Shown here: positions 1-6,544 of the stretch, piece by piece
Numbering within the stretch: position 1 is the stretch's first letter
Layout: every line of letters begins with the position of its first letter
Source of the DNA: a virus
Length of the DNA: 48,558 nt
Virus record (IMG/VR): IMGVR_UViG_3300020564_000007
Coordinates: 1-48,558 of that record
Direction: 5' to 3' (one strand)
Notes under the pieces: generated by a model
Database searches by the model: none
Told to the model about the DNA's origin: nothing
The model's input: only the letters and a program-made list of their open reading frames with translations
Position numbers and translations under genes: made by a program

Positions 1-50
1 TAAGAGCTAATCCTAAAAGATTGGTTATCTATTCAAAGCCTAAAGCTGGT
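1..50 (+). CDS. RecA-like P-loop ATPase, exon 1 (partial, 5' end outside window)
   Basis: The frame starting at base 3 reads RANPKRLVIYSKPKAG and then meets a TAG at 57-59. It is the first half of a Walker A loop. Joined to the frame that resumes at 1178 (KTSALALLDNC) it gives SKPKAGKTS, a P-loop of the G/SxxxxGKT type. The exon ends in U at base 50, as group I introns require of their 5' exon. The upstream part of the gene lies outside the window, so the true start cannot be seen. Bases 1-2 are the end of a split codon. The call depends on the splice reconstruction; the frame and motif fit are exact. Confidence 0.8.
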
Positions 51-71
51 AATATATAGCAATATTTATTG

Positions 72-79
72 TATCTTTG
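72..79 (+). promoter_or_regulatory. Bacteroidota-type -7 box (TATCTTTG) at the endonuclease start
   Basis: TATCTTTG matches the TAnnTTTG -7 element of Bacteroidota promoters exactly. It ends only four bases before ATG 84, so transcription from it would give an almost leaderless message for the endonuclease. No clear TTTG -33 box is visible because the exon lies there. It may be chance in AT-rich DNA. Confidence 0.35.
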
Positions 80-83
80 TTAT

Positions 84-929
84 ATGAAAGTATATAACAC
101 TGAAAATTACATAAAAGCAAAAGAAGAATATTTAAATACAAGTAAAACATTAAGAGAAGTTTGTAAAATTTATCATTTAGATAGATTTACATTTTCAAAC
201 ACTCTTAAATTAGAAGGTATGAATGTTAGAAGAAAAATAGATATAGATGATACTTTATTTGAAAGTATAGATAATCCGTTTAAAGCATATTGGTTAGGAT
301 TTTTATACGCTGATGGAAATATTACCTATAATTTATTAAAAACTAAGTATTCAGTAGATTTATGTTTATCGGAAAAAGATTTAGATCATTTAGAAAAATA
401 TAAAAGTTTTCTTAATACATCTAAACACATTTCTTACAGAAGTAATACTAAGTCTTATAGATTAAATTTTCAAAGTAAAAAAGTTTGTGAAGATTTAATT
501 AAATTAGGATGTACTCCAAAAAAATCATTAACATTAAAATTTCCAGAATTTTTATCTGAAGATTTAGTTAATCATTTTATAAGAGGTTACTTTGATGGAG
601 ATGGTTCAATATCTGTTTCTAATAAAAATGGTAGATTATTATCTACTAGTTTATTAGGAACTAAAGAGTTTTTAATTTCTGTTATGGAAATCTTAAATAT
701 TGATATTAAACATCTTAAAAAAGATAAAAGACATAAAAATAATACTTTTTACATTTTATTTAATATTAAAGATTCTTTAAAGTTTTATAAGTTTATTTAT
801 TTAAACAATTGTATATGTTTAGATAGAAAATACAATAAATATTGTATTGCCGTTGAGCATAGAAATATGTTCAATAATCAGAGAGCAAAAACGGTGAAGG
901 GTGAGATTCCTAATACCGTGCTAAATTAA
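84..929 (+). CDS. LAGLIDADG homing endonuclease (intron-encoded)
   Basis: This 281-residue protein has two LAGLIDADG-type motifs, YWLGFLYADG and HFIRGYFDGDG, about 100 residues apart. That spacing is typical of single-chain enzymes with two active-site helices, and the terminal acidic residues are retained. An N-terminal segment (TLREVCKIYHLDRFTFSNTL) looks like a helix-turn-helix, as in other phage LAGLIDADG proteins. Such enzymes cut the intronless allele of the host gene and so spread the intron. I chose ATG 84 over an in-frame TTG at 69, because 69 precedes and overlaps a TATCTTTG promoter-like box (72-79). The 3' end overlaps probable intron core structure. The coding region is intact, so the element may still be mobile. 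Confidence 0.9.
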   Translation: MKVYNTENYIKAKEEYLNTSKTLREVCKIYHLDRFTFSNTLKLEGMNVRRKIDIDDTLFESIDNPFKAYWLGFLYADGNITYNLLKTKYSVDLCLSEKDLDHLEKYKSFLNTSKHISYRSNTKSYRLNFQSKKVCEDLIKLGCTPKKSLTLKFPEFLSEDLVNHFIRGYFDGDGSISVSNKNGRLLSTSLLGTKEFLISVMEILNIDIKHLKKDKRHKNNTFYILFNIKDSLKFYKFIYLNNCICLDRKYNKYCIAVEHRNMFNNQRAKTVKGEIPNTVLN

Positions 930-1177
930 AAGTTTAAAATCTTTTAATCAGTGTAACGCATAGATATTGAAACTAAGAAAGGTTTGTAAAGAGTCACTTT
1001 ACAGTAAAGTGTAGTAAGTATTTAATTACTGCTACACTACCTACTTAGAATATAATATATCCACGAGTGTTCTCCATCTGACTGCTGTGATAGTAAAAGA
1101 TGAAAATATATGCTGAGCTATAACGAAAATGAAGTTATAGAACTAGAAGATAAAAAGCTTCTAGGATAACAAAACTG

Positions 1178-1819
1178 AAAACATCAGCTTTGGCTTTATT
1201 AGATAACTGTTTAATTCTTGACTTTGAGAACGGTTCTGATTATGTAGAAGCTATGAAATTAAAAGTTGATAGTCTTGCTACATTAAAAGCTATTGGTCAA
1301 GAAATTATAAAAGCTAATAAACCATATAAGTACATTGCAGTAGATACTGTAACAGCATTGGAAGAAATGTGCATAGGATATGCAAAAACTTTATATCAAG
1401 ATACTCCAATGGGTAAAAACTTTGCTGGTGACAATGTACTTAAATTACCTAATGGCGCAGGTTATATGTATCTGCGTGAAGCATTCTTTAAGATTCTTGA
1501 CTATATAGAAACATTGATACCAAATGATGGTAGTCTAATTCTATTAGGTCATTTGAAAGATAAGATGCTGGAAACAAATGGTAAAGAAGTATCTGCTGTT
1601 GATTTAGATTTGTCAGGTAAGATTAAATCTATTGTATGTGCTAAAGCAGATGCTATTGCTCTATTGAGCAGAAAAGGTGATAAAGTAAGTTTAAACTTTA
1701 AAACTTCAGAAGAAGTAACTTGTGGTGCAAGACCTGATCACCTTAAAAATCAAGAAATTATTCTAACTGAACTTGTAGATAATAATCTAAAAGGTAATTG
1801 GGATAAAATATTTATATAA
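1178..1819 (+). CDS. RecA-like P-loop ATPase, exon 2 (AAA_24/Sak4-like)
   Basis: The exon begins with the last Walker A residues, KTS, at 1178 and continues to TAA at 1819, giving 213 residues. ALLDNCLILDFENG follows as the second strand, and YKYIAVDTVTALEE is a Walker B strand with its acidic residue. A later strand, SLILLGHLKDKM, is typical of RecA-fold phage ATPases of the AAA_24/Sak4 group. Such proteins act in phage recombination or replication alongside an ssDNA-binding protein, which is the next gene 21 bases downstream. An in-frame ATG-like start (residues MALLDN, 1190) would lack the P-loop, so I reject it as an independent gene. The family is clear; the exact biochemical role is inferred. 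Confidence 0.85.
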   Translation, partial: KTSALALLDNCLILDFENGSDYVEAMKLKVDSLATLKAIGQEIIKANKPYKYIAVDTVTALEEMCIGYAKTLYQDTPMGKNFAGDNVLKLPNGAGYMYLREAFFKILDYIETLIPNDGSLILLGHLKDKMLETNGKEVSAVDLDLSGKIKSIVCAKADAIALLSRKGDKVSLNFKTSEEVTCGARPDHLKNQEIILTELVDNNLKGNWDKIFI

Positions 1820-1840
1820 CAAAATTAAAAAATTAAAATT

Positions 1841-2395
1841 ATGTTTGGTGGACAAGATGTTCAAGAAGTAAATAAGCCTAAATATATTAGGCCAGGTGTA
1901 CATGAAGTAACAATTAAATCTGTTAAAGGTGAAACAAATCAAAATGGTAATCCTACTATTGTATTTTCAATGCATTTAGTAGATGGTGATGCAGAAGCAA
2001 CTACTGATTTTAGATTTTATCTTTCAGAAAAAGCAGCAGTAGTTTCATATAAGAAGATCAGACATATTTTTACTAAAGTAGTAAAAGATGCTGATTATCT
2101 TTCTTCAAAAGCTAATAGTGTTGAAGAGTTAGGTGAAGTTTACAATAATAAACTGGCAGGTAATTCTTTGAGAATTAAGTTTCGTGGTGAAGAATATATT
2201 AAACAAGATGGTTCTGTAGGTGTAAGAGCAGTAATTGGTCTTCCTGAATTTGCTGAAGCTATTCAAGAAGATGCTGAATATGTTCCTGTATCAAAAACCA
2301 ATCTTACATTTAATTCTGAATTAGATATTAAAAAATTAGCTAAATTGCCAGATTCAGAATTTAAAGCTGGTGACAATAGTGGACTCCCATTCTAA
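1841..2395 (+). CDS. Probable phage single-stranded DNA-binding protein
   Basis: The 184-residue protein has a beta-rich body with strand-like stretches such as GVHEVTIKSVKGETNQNGNP and NSLRIKFRGEEYI, resembling phage DUF669/OB-fold ssDNA-binding proteins that accompany Sak4/RecA-like ATPases. The C terminus (FKAGDNSGLPF) is a flexible tail ending in Leu-Pro-Phe after an acidic residue, like the DDIPF-type tip with which SSBs recruit partners. It lies between the ATPase and the primase, which suits a replisome role. The assignment rests on context, fold-like pattern and tail rather than a catalytic motif. Confidence 0.6.
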   Translation: MFGGQDVQEVNKPKYIRPGVHEVTIKSVKGETNQNGNPTIVFSMHLVDGDAEATTDFRFYLSEKAAVVSYKKIRHIFTKVVKDADYLSSKANSVEELGEVYNNKLAGNSLRIKFRGEEYIKQDGSVGVRAVIGLPEFAEAIQEDAEYVPVSKTNLTFNSELDIKKLAKLPDSEFKAGDNSGLPF

Positions 2396-3407
2396 TTTTG
2401 GAGGATTAGATGTAATACATTTTACTAAAGAGATGGTACTCAGCAATGTGTCTGAGTACCAAATCTTTAGATTTTATTGTGAAAACTTTATAGGGTTAAA
2501 TAAATTATTTAAATCTAATTTAAGAATAGACAATAATGCATCATGTTCTATTAAAGCATATCCTCAAGGATTGTTTTATAAGGATTTTGGTACAGAAGAA
2601 AGCTATGATTGTTTTTCATATGTTCAAAGATATATGAAAGTTAGATTTAATGAAGATTTGAATTTTCAAGAAACTCTTAAAGTTATAGCTAATGATTTTG
2701 GCTTTATTAAAAAGCTGGAGAATAAAAAAATAATACCATCTTTAAATTATGTAGGTCTTCCTGATAAGATTAATAGAATAAATACTATTATTAAAATTAA
2801 AAAAAGACAATGGAAAGACTATGATACATATTGGGATAAATATTATTTAAACAGAGATATACTAAGATTCTACAATGTAGTACCTATTAGTGATTATTGG
2901 ATTAGTTGTAATTCTGATGAACTTATAAATGTTTATACAGAAACAACAAATGATCCAGCTTATAGTTATGAGCATGGTGATGGAATTAGAAAAATTTTAA
3001 GACCTTTTGCAACAAGAGATAAAAAATGGACAAGTAATATTCCAAGACATATATTTAGTGGTTGGAATCAATTAGAACAAAATGGTGATCTTCTAATAGT
3101 TACTAAAGGTTTAAAAGATTGTATGGTATACAGAATGTTTGGAATTAATGCAATTAATCCACAATCAGAAAATATATTTTTAAATGAAAATCAATTTACA
3201 TTATTGTCAATGAGGTTTAAGCAAATAATAATAAACTATGATAATGATGAAACTGGTTTACATAATATGAAAAAGTTTTCTGAATTATTTAAAATTAAAT
3301 CTTTTACTATACCTGATGGTATAAAAGATTTATCTGATTACATATCCATTAAGGGGTATGATCAAACAAAAGAATTAATAACAAAAATTAATAATTATTT
3401 AATATGA
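2370..3407 (+). CDS. DnaG-type primase with Toprim domain
   Basis: The N-terminal part (about 30-110) has the phage primase pattern NNASCSIKAYPQGLFYKDFG...YDCFSYVQ, resembling a CHC2-like domain without its zinc cysteines. The C-terminal half has a Toprim fold with LLIVTKGLKD near residue 241 and INYDNDETG (the DxD pair) near 288. The usual catalytic Glu of the first Toprim motif appears as Lys (TKGLKD). The product would synthesise RNA primers for phage replication. The open frame can start at GTG 2370, overlapping the previous gene by 26 bases; the next ATG (2433) would still keep the main motifs, so the start is uncertain. The stop overlaps the next ATG (ATGA). Confidence 0.75.
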   Translation: MTIVDSHSNFGGLDVIHFTKEMVLSNVSEYQIFRFYCENFIGLNKLFKSNLRIDNNASCSIKAYPQGLFYKDFGTEESYDCFSYVQRYMKVRFNEDLNFQETLKVIANDFGFIKKLENKKIIPSLNYVGLPDKINRINTIIKIKKRQWKDYDTYWDKYYLNRDILRFYNVVPISDYWISCNSDELINVYTETTNDPAYSYEHGDGIRKILRPFATRDKKWTSNIPRHIFSGWNQLEQNGDLLIVTKGLKDCMVYRMFGINAINPQSENIFLNENQFTLLSMRFKQIIINYDNDETGLHNMKKFSELFKIKSFTIPDGIKDLSDYISIKGYDQTKELITKINNYLI

Positions 3408-3694
3408 ATACAATTAATATTTCTCAAAAAGAAGTTGCTGCAATGCGTGCATATAAAACAGATGTAAAAACAATGGCTGAACATTTTGGAATCTCAATTA
3501 AAGATATGAGAGATGTTTTAGTTAAATTTGGTTTTGCTAAACCTACTAAAACTACAACTGATTATACTATTAATCTTAATTTTGATTTTGTAGTAAATAA
3601 AGTTGATGATCTTCCTTCAATAGATTCATTACCTGTAAATAATACTTTGAATTATTCAGAAACATTAGATGCATTTTCATCAAATAATAACTAA
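3404..3694 (+). CDS. Small HTH-like protein, function unknown
   Basis: A 96-residue protein whose first 45 residues (KEVAAMRAYKTDVKTMAEHF, then GISIKDMRDVLVKFG) have the helix spacing of a helix-turn-helix. The second half is low-complexity and rich in Asn, Ser and Asp, with no motif. It overlaps the primase stop by four bases and shares a TAATG junction with the next gene, so it is translationally coupled within the replication operon. A DNA-binding accessory or regulatory role is possible but unproven. Confidence 0.6.
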   Translation: MNTINISQKEVAAMRAYKTDVKTMAEHFGISIKDMRDVLVKFGFAKPTKTTTDYTINLNFDFVVNKVDDLPSIDSLPVNNTLNYSETLDAFSSNNN

Positions 3695-3882
3695 TGACTA
3701 ATCTAATAGAAATATTACTTCAGGCAATCTATAAAAAGAAAGATGCAGCTGAAAGAATAGTTTCAGAATTAGAAACTGTAACTCAAGATGATCTTCTTAT
3801 AAGATTTTTTGAAGGTAAAACAGAAGCATATCAAGAAATTATTGATATGTTAACTATTAAACAAAGTAATGAGAGAACCTAA
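3694..3882 (+). CDS. Small hypothetical protein
   Basis: A 62-residue, mostly helical protein (IEILLQAIYKKKDAAERIVS) with mixed charge, no cysteines, signal or membrane segment. It starts within the TAATG junction of the preceding gene and overlaps the resolvase start by 14 bases. Such tight packing supports a real gene. I recognise no family. Confidence 0.5.
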   Translation: MTNLIEILLQAIYKKKDAAERIVSELETVTQDDLLIRFFEGKTEAYQEIIDMLTIKQSNERT

Positions 3883-4309
3883 GCGAAGGAAAATTAAGAA
3901 TAAGAATGAACTTTCTTCTGAAAAAACTAAATCTAAACCTAATGTAAGAAGAATAGGTCACAATTATGAAAGAAAGATTGTAAAAGAACATAAGGATATT
4001 GGTTATCAAAAAGCATCTACCACAAGAGCTACAAGTAGAATTATGGATGATGCTAAAATTGATATTAATAATATTCCATTTAATGTTCAATGTAAATCTG
4101 TAAGATCTGGATTAAATGTGTTTACTGTTTTAAATGAAATGGAAAAAGGTATTTCAGATTTAGTTCCTGAGAGAGAAATATATATTAATTTAATATTTCA
4201 TAAAAAAGAACAGGAAGAAGTAGTAGTTCTAAAAAAATCAGATTGGTATCTCATAATTAAAAAGTTATTAGAAAGTGGACTTATCATCAGAAAAAATAGC
4301 AGTAATTGA
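3869..4309 (+). CDS. Hjc-like Holliday junction resolvase / PD-(D/E)XK endonuclease
   Basis: This 146-residue protein has a basic N terminus (REPKRRKIKNKN) followed by GHNYERKIVKEH, TTRATSR, DDAKIDI and FNVQCKS. This is the archaeal Hjc-like pattern: a helix Glu (E34), an Asp (D65) and a lysine-bearing strand. The usual ExK is QCK here (Q74, K76), a substitution seen in this superfamily. The enzyme would cut branched DNA made during recombination-dependent replication, before packaging. It sits between primase-associated small genes and a flap exonuclease, which agrees with DNA processing. Catalytic details are inferred from motif spacing. Confidence 0.75.
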   Translation: MREPKRRKIKNKNELSSEKTKSKPNVRRIGHNYERKIVKEHKDIGYQKASTTRATSRIMDDAKIDINNIPFNVQCKSVRSGLNVFTVLNEMEKGISDLVPEREIYINLIFHKKEQEEVVVLKKSDWYLIIKKLLESGLIIRKNSSN

Positions 4310-5021
4310 TGCTGACAGCATTTGTTACATTGCTCATTGGAATTCTGATACTAAAACATTTGATAAGTCTTTAGAAGATATACTTCTATCTACTGATAAA
4401 ATAATTACAAATCTACTTATAACCATTGGAGTCAATAAATATATTGGCTTCATTGGTTATGGTAGAGATGTAGAAAGAAGTAAAGCATATATTGAATATA
4501 AAGGGAATAGGAAAAATAAACAACAATTAACATACATCAATGAAATTAAAGAACATATGGAAAGCAAATGGAATTTCCATGCTTTATATGGTATAGAAGC
4601 AGATGATATGGTTAATAGTGTTAGAAAACAAATTCCCTATAGTATAGTTTGTGCTATTGATAAAGATTTATTAATGTTAGAAGGTACTCATTATAATTAT
4701 AAAAAGAATGAATGGGTAACAGTATCAGAACAAGATTCTATAATATATTTTTGGAAGTCAATGATTATTGGTGATACTGCTGATAATATAAAAGGTTTAG
4801 AGGGTAAAGGTAAAGCATTTGCTGATAAATTATTAGATAATATACCTGATAATAATATTATGAGATTACTAGTTTTTGAAGAATATATTTCTCAATATGG
4901 AGAATATTATGGAGTAATTAAATTTTATCAGAATTATTTATGTCTTAAAATAAGAGATGATTTATATGTAAATGATTATTTAAATCCAATAAATGTAAAT
5001 GTGAATAATTTTGTAATATGA
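4275..5021 (+). CDS. 5'-3' exonuclease / flap endonuclease (FEN family)
   Basis: The 248-residue protein shows the FEN metal-binding series: AVIDADS (D12, D14), EYKGNRKNK (arch Lys/Arg), GIEADDMV, CAIDKDLLML, and IIGDTADNIKGLEGKGKAFA, which combines the last acidic ligands with the helix-three-turn-helix DNA clamp. T5 D15 and T7 gp6 are known family members. It would remove RNA primers and flaps during phage replication. The first start is GTG 4275 (VDLSSEKIAVID), which places AVIDAD near the N terminus as usual and overlaps the resolvase by 35 bases. The stop overlaps the next gene by ATGA. Confidence 0.9.
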   Translation: MDLSSEKIAVIDADSICYIAHWNSDTKTFDKSLEDILLSTDKIITNLLITIGVNKYIGFIGYGRDVERSKAYIEYKGNRKNKQQLTYINEIKEHMESKWNFHALYGIEADDMVNSVRKQIPYSIVCAIDKDLLMLEGTHYNYKKNEWVTVSEQDSIIYFWKSMIIGDTADNIKGLEGKGKAFADKLLDNIPDNNIMRLLVFEEYISQYGEYYGVIKFYQNYLCLKIRDDLYVNDYLNPINVNVNNFVI

Positions 5022-5593
5022 GTTTGGAAGATATAAGAAAAATAAATACTAAAAGTTTTCCTTATTTATTTCCTATGGTTGTTAATAAATCAGATAAATT
5101 AAACGATTATAAAGATAATGATGTATTTCCTAGAAACAATTTTGTAAATGTATTTAGGTATTGTGAGTTTCTAAAACATTATGATAAACATTTGTTTATT
5201 ATATATGCTTATAGTCCTACCAATACATTTGAATTATTTATAAATAAACTTAAAAAAAACAAAAATTTTGTAGAATATATTGAACTTGATAAATATTCAG
5301 TAATGTTAGTATATAAAATACCAACTGATTATTATGATTGTTTAAATAATTTTGATAATGGTAAATTTTCAAAGTTTAAAAATTCTACTAAGATAAAAAT
5401 ATTAGATTTCTTTTCAGTATCATCTAATGATAAATTTGGACCTGTAGGTGTATTATTTAAAAAAGATTGGAGAAAAGAAGAAATAGAAAACTTAATTGGA
5501 ATGAAGTTGTCTGAAGACGCTGAACTGTCTTCAATACCAGATAAAGAAACAGAAACATATTTTAACAACTATATTTATAAAGAGGAAGATTAA
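5018..5593 (+). CDS. Hypothetical protein in the replication operon
   Basis: A 191-residue soluble protein without signal or membrane segments. It is rich in Lys, Asn and aromatic residues, with YSVMLVYKIPTDYYDCL as a likely central strand. Near the C terminus GPVGVLFKKDWRKEEIENLI precedes an acidic tail (DAELSSIPDKETETYFNN, EED end). The ATGA junction with the exonuclease implies coupled translation. The acidic tail might mimic DNA or bind a replication partner, but no family is recognised. Confidence 0.65.
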   Translation: MSLEDIRKINTKSFPYLFPMVVNKSDKLNDYKDNDVFPRNNFVNVFRYCEFLKHYDKHLFIIYAYSPTNTFELFINKLKKNKNFVEYIELDKYSVMLVYKIPTDYYDCLNNFDNGKFSKFKNSTKIKILDFFSVSSNDKFGPVGVLFKKDWRKEEIENLIGMKLSEDAELSSIPDKETETYFNNYIYKEED

Positions 5594-5598
5594 TTTAG

Positions 5599-5606
5599 TA
5601 TTTTTG
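5599..5606 (+). promoter_or_regulatory. Possible Bacteroidota -7 box (TATTTTTG)
   Basis: TATTTTTG fits TAnnTTTG, lies in the 30-base gap after the previous stop, and leaves a 17-base leader to ATG 5624. No clear -33 TTTG was found at the right distance, so this is suggestive only. Confidence 0.35.
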
Positions 5607-5623
5607 TTGTTAAAAATTAAATT

Positions 5624-6478
5624 ATGAATAAAAACAAAAAGGTAAATCTTGTTTATGAGTTTTTGAAATTAAAGCCAGGTTACATTAAAAAGTCTAATGA
5701 ATATATAGGTAGATTAGTTAATGAACCTAATAGTGAAATTATAAGACTGGCAAAAGAACTTTTAAAAGCTGCAAATAAGTTAAATAATATAGAACCTTAT
5801 TTAAATGGTAATCCTAACAATGTTTTAGTAATTGGTGATCCACATGAACCATTTACTAAAGAGGGTTATTTAGAATTTTGTAGAAAAGTTCAACAAGATT
5901 ATGATTGTGGAACAGTAGTGCATATAGGTGATGCAGTAGATAATCATGCTGTTAGTTATCATGAAAAAGATCCTGAAGGTATGTCAGCAGGTGATGAGTT
6001 TAATCTTGCTTTAGAAAGAATGAAAAGATGGTATTATACATTTCCTAATGTAAAAGTATGTATTGGGAATCATGATGCATTACCATTTAGAAAAGCTTTC
6101 TCTGCAGGTTTACCTAAAACATGGTTAAAGACTTATCAAGAACTGTTACAAAGCCCTCCTACATGGGAATGGGATTTTGTACATCAAGTTAATGGTGTAA
6201 TATATACTCATGGTACAGGATTATCTGGTGAGATGGCAGCTATAAATGCTGCTAGAGAAAACAGACAGTCTACAGTAATAGGTCACCTACATACAGTTAT
6301 GAATACTAGATTCTTGGCAAGTTACAAGGATTTAATATTTGGTGTTACTGTAGGTTGTGGTATAGACCATGAGAAGTATGCATTTGCATATGGTAAACAG
6401 AATACCAGAAAGCCTGTTGTAGCTTGTGCTGTGATATTGGATGGTAAATTACCTATAAATATTCCTATGTCAATTTAA
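5624..6478 (+). CDS. Calcineurin-like metallophosphoesterase
   Basis: All five metallophosphoesterase motifs are present: GDPH (71-74), GDAVDN (102-107), GNHD (148-151), YTHG (His196) and GHLH (220-223). They bind a di-metal centre that hydrolyses phosphodi- or monoesters. The length (284) suits a single-domain enzyme with a short helical N-terminal extension of about 60 residues. The substrate cannot be read from sequence; nucleic acid ends or cyclic nucleotides are both plausible, the latter including host defence signals. It is the last gene before a strong terminator and may have its own promoter at 5599. Confidence 0.85.
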   Translation: MNKNKKVNLVYEFLKLKPGYIKKSNEYIGRLVNEPNSEIIRLAKELLKAANKLNNIEPYLNGNPNNVLVIGDPHEPFTKEGYLEFCRKVQQDYDCGTVVHIGDAVDNHAVSYHEKDPEGMSAGDEFNLALERMKRWYYTFPNVKVCIGNHDALPFRKAFSAGLPKTWLKTYQELLQSPPTWEWDFVHQVNGVIYTHGTGLSGEMAAINAARENRQSTVIGHLHTVMNTRFLASYKDLIFGVTVGCGIDHEKYAFAYGKQNTRKPVVACAVILDGKLPINIPMSI

Positions 6479-6485
6479 TATAAAT

Positions 6486-6513
6486 ACCCCTGTTGAAATA
6501 TACAGGGGTTTTT
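6486..6513 (+). terminator. Rho-independent terminator
   Basis: ACCCCTGT (6486-6493) and ACAGGGGT (6502-6509) form a perfect 8-bp stem with an 8-base loop, followed directly by a run of T (6509-6513). It ends the first rightward operon and precedes the promoter of the nucleotide-metabolism genes. Confidence 0.9.
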
Positions 6514-6514
6514 A

Positions 6515-6522
6515 TATCTTTG
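6515..6522 (+). promoter_or_regulatory. Bacteroidota -7 box (TATCTTTG) for the dNTP operon
   Basis: TATCTTTG matches the TAnnTTTG consensus, lies immediately after the terminator and 22 bases before the reductase ATG. The terminator-promoter arrangement makes this the best-supported promoter in the window. The upstream -33 box is weak or absent. Confidence 0.7.
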
Positions 6523-6544
6523 CCATCCTTTAAAAAAATAAATT

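Larger units (their letters stand above)
51..1177 (+). ncRNA. Group I self-splicing intron carrying a homing endonuclease gene
   Basis: Removing 51-1177 restores an unbroken P-loop (ggt then aaa aca) with U before the 5' junction and G as last intron base, both group I rules. Core elements are visible downstream of the endonuclease gene. GCATA (958-962) can pair with TATGC (1109-1113) as P7. CTATAAC/GTTATAG (1118-1124/1134-1140) and CTAGAAG/CTTCTAG (1143-1149/1158-1164) form P9-type hairpins. GTAAAG/CTTTAC (986-991/997-1002) forms a further stem between the two P7 strands. A stem ACGGT/ACCGT (891-895/915-919) lies inside the 3' end of the endonuclease gene, suggesting that the P3-P6 part overlaps coding sequence. 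P1 and the internal guide could not be identified with confidence. Bases 930-1177 hold no other gene. Confidence 0.8.

Noticed and set aside
1190-1819. A stand-alone gene starting at the MALLDN codon
   Set aside because: It would lack the P-loop; the frame joins upstream at 1178 to restore Walker A, and the intron explains the gap.
3857-4090. Minus-strand frame over the resolvase gene
   Set aside because: Antisense to a motif-bearing gene; composition (Ile, Phe, Ser rich) is that of a shadow frame.
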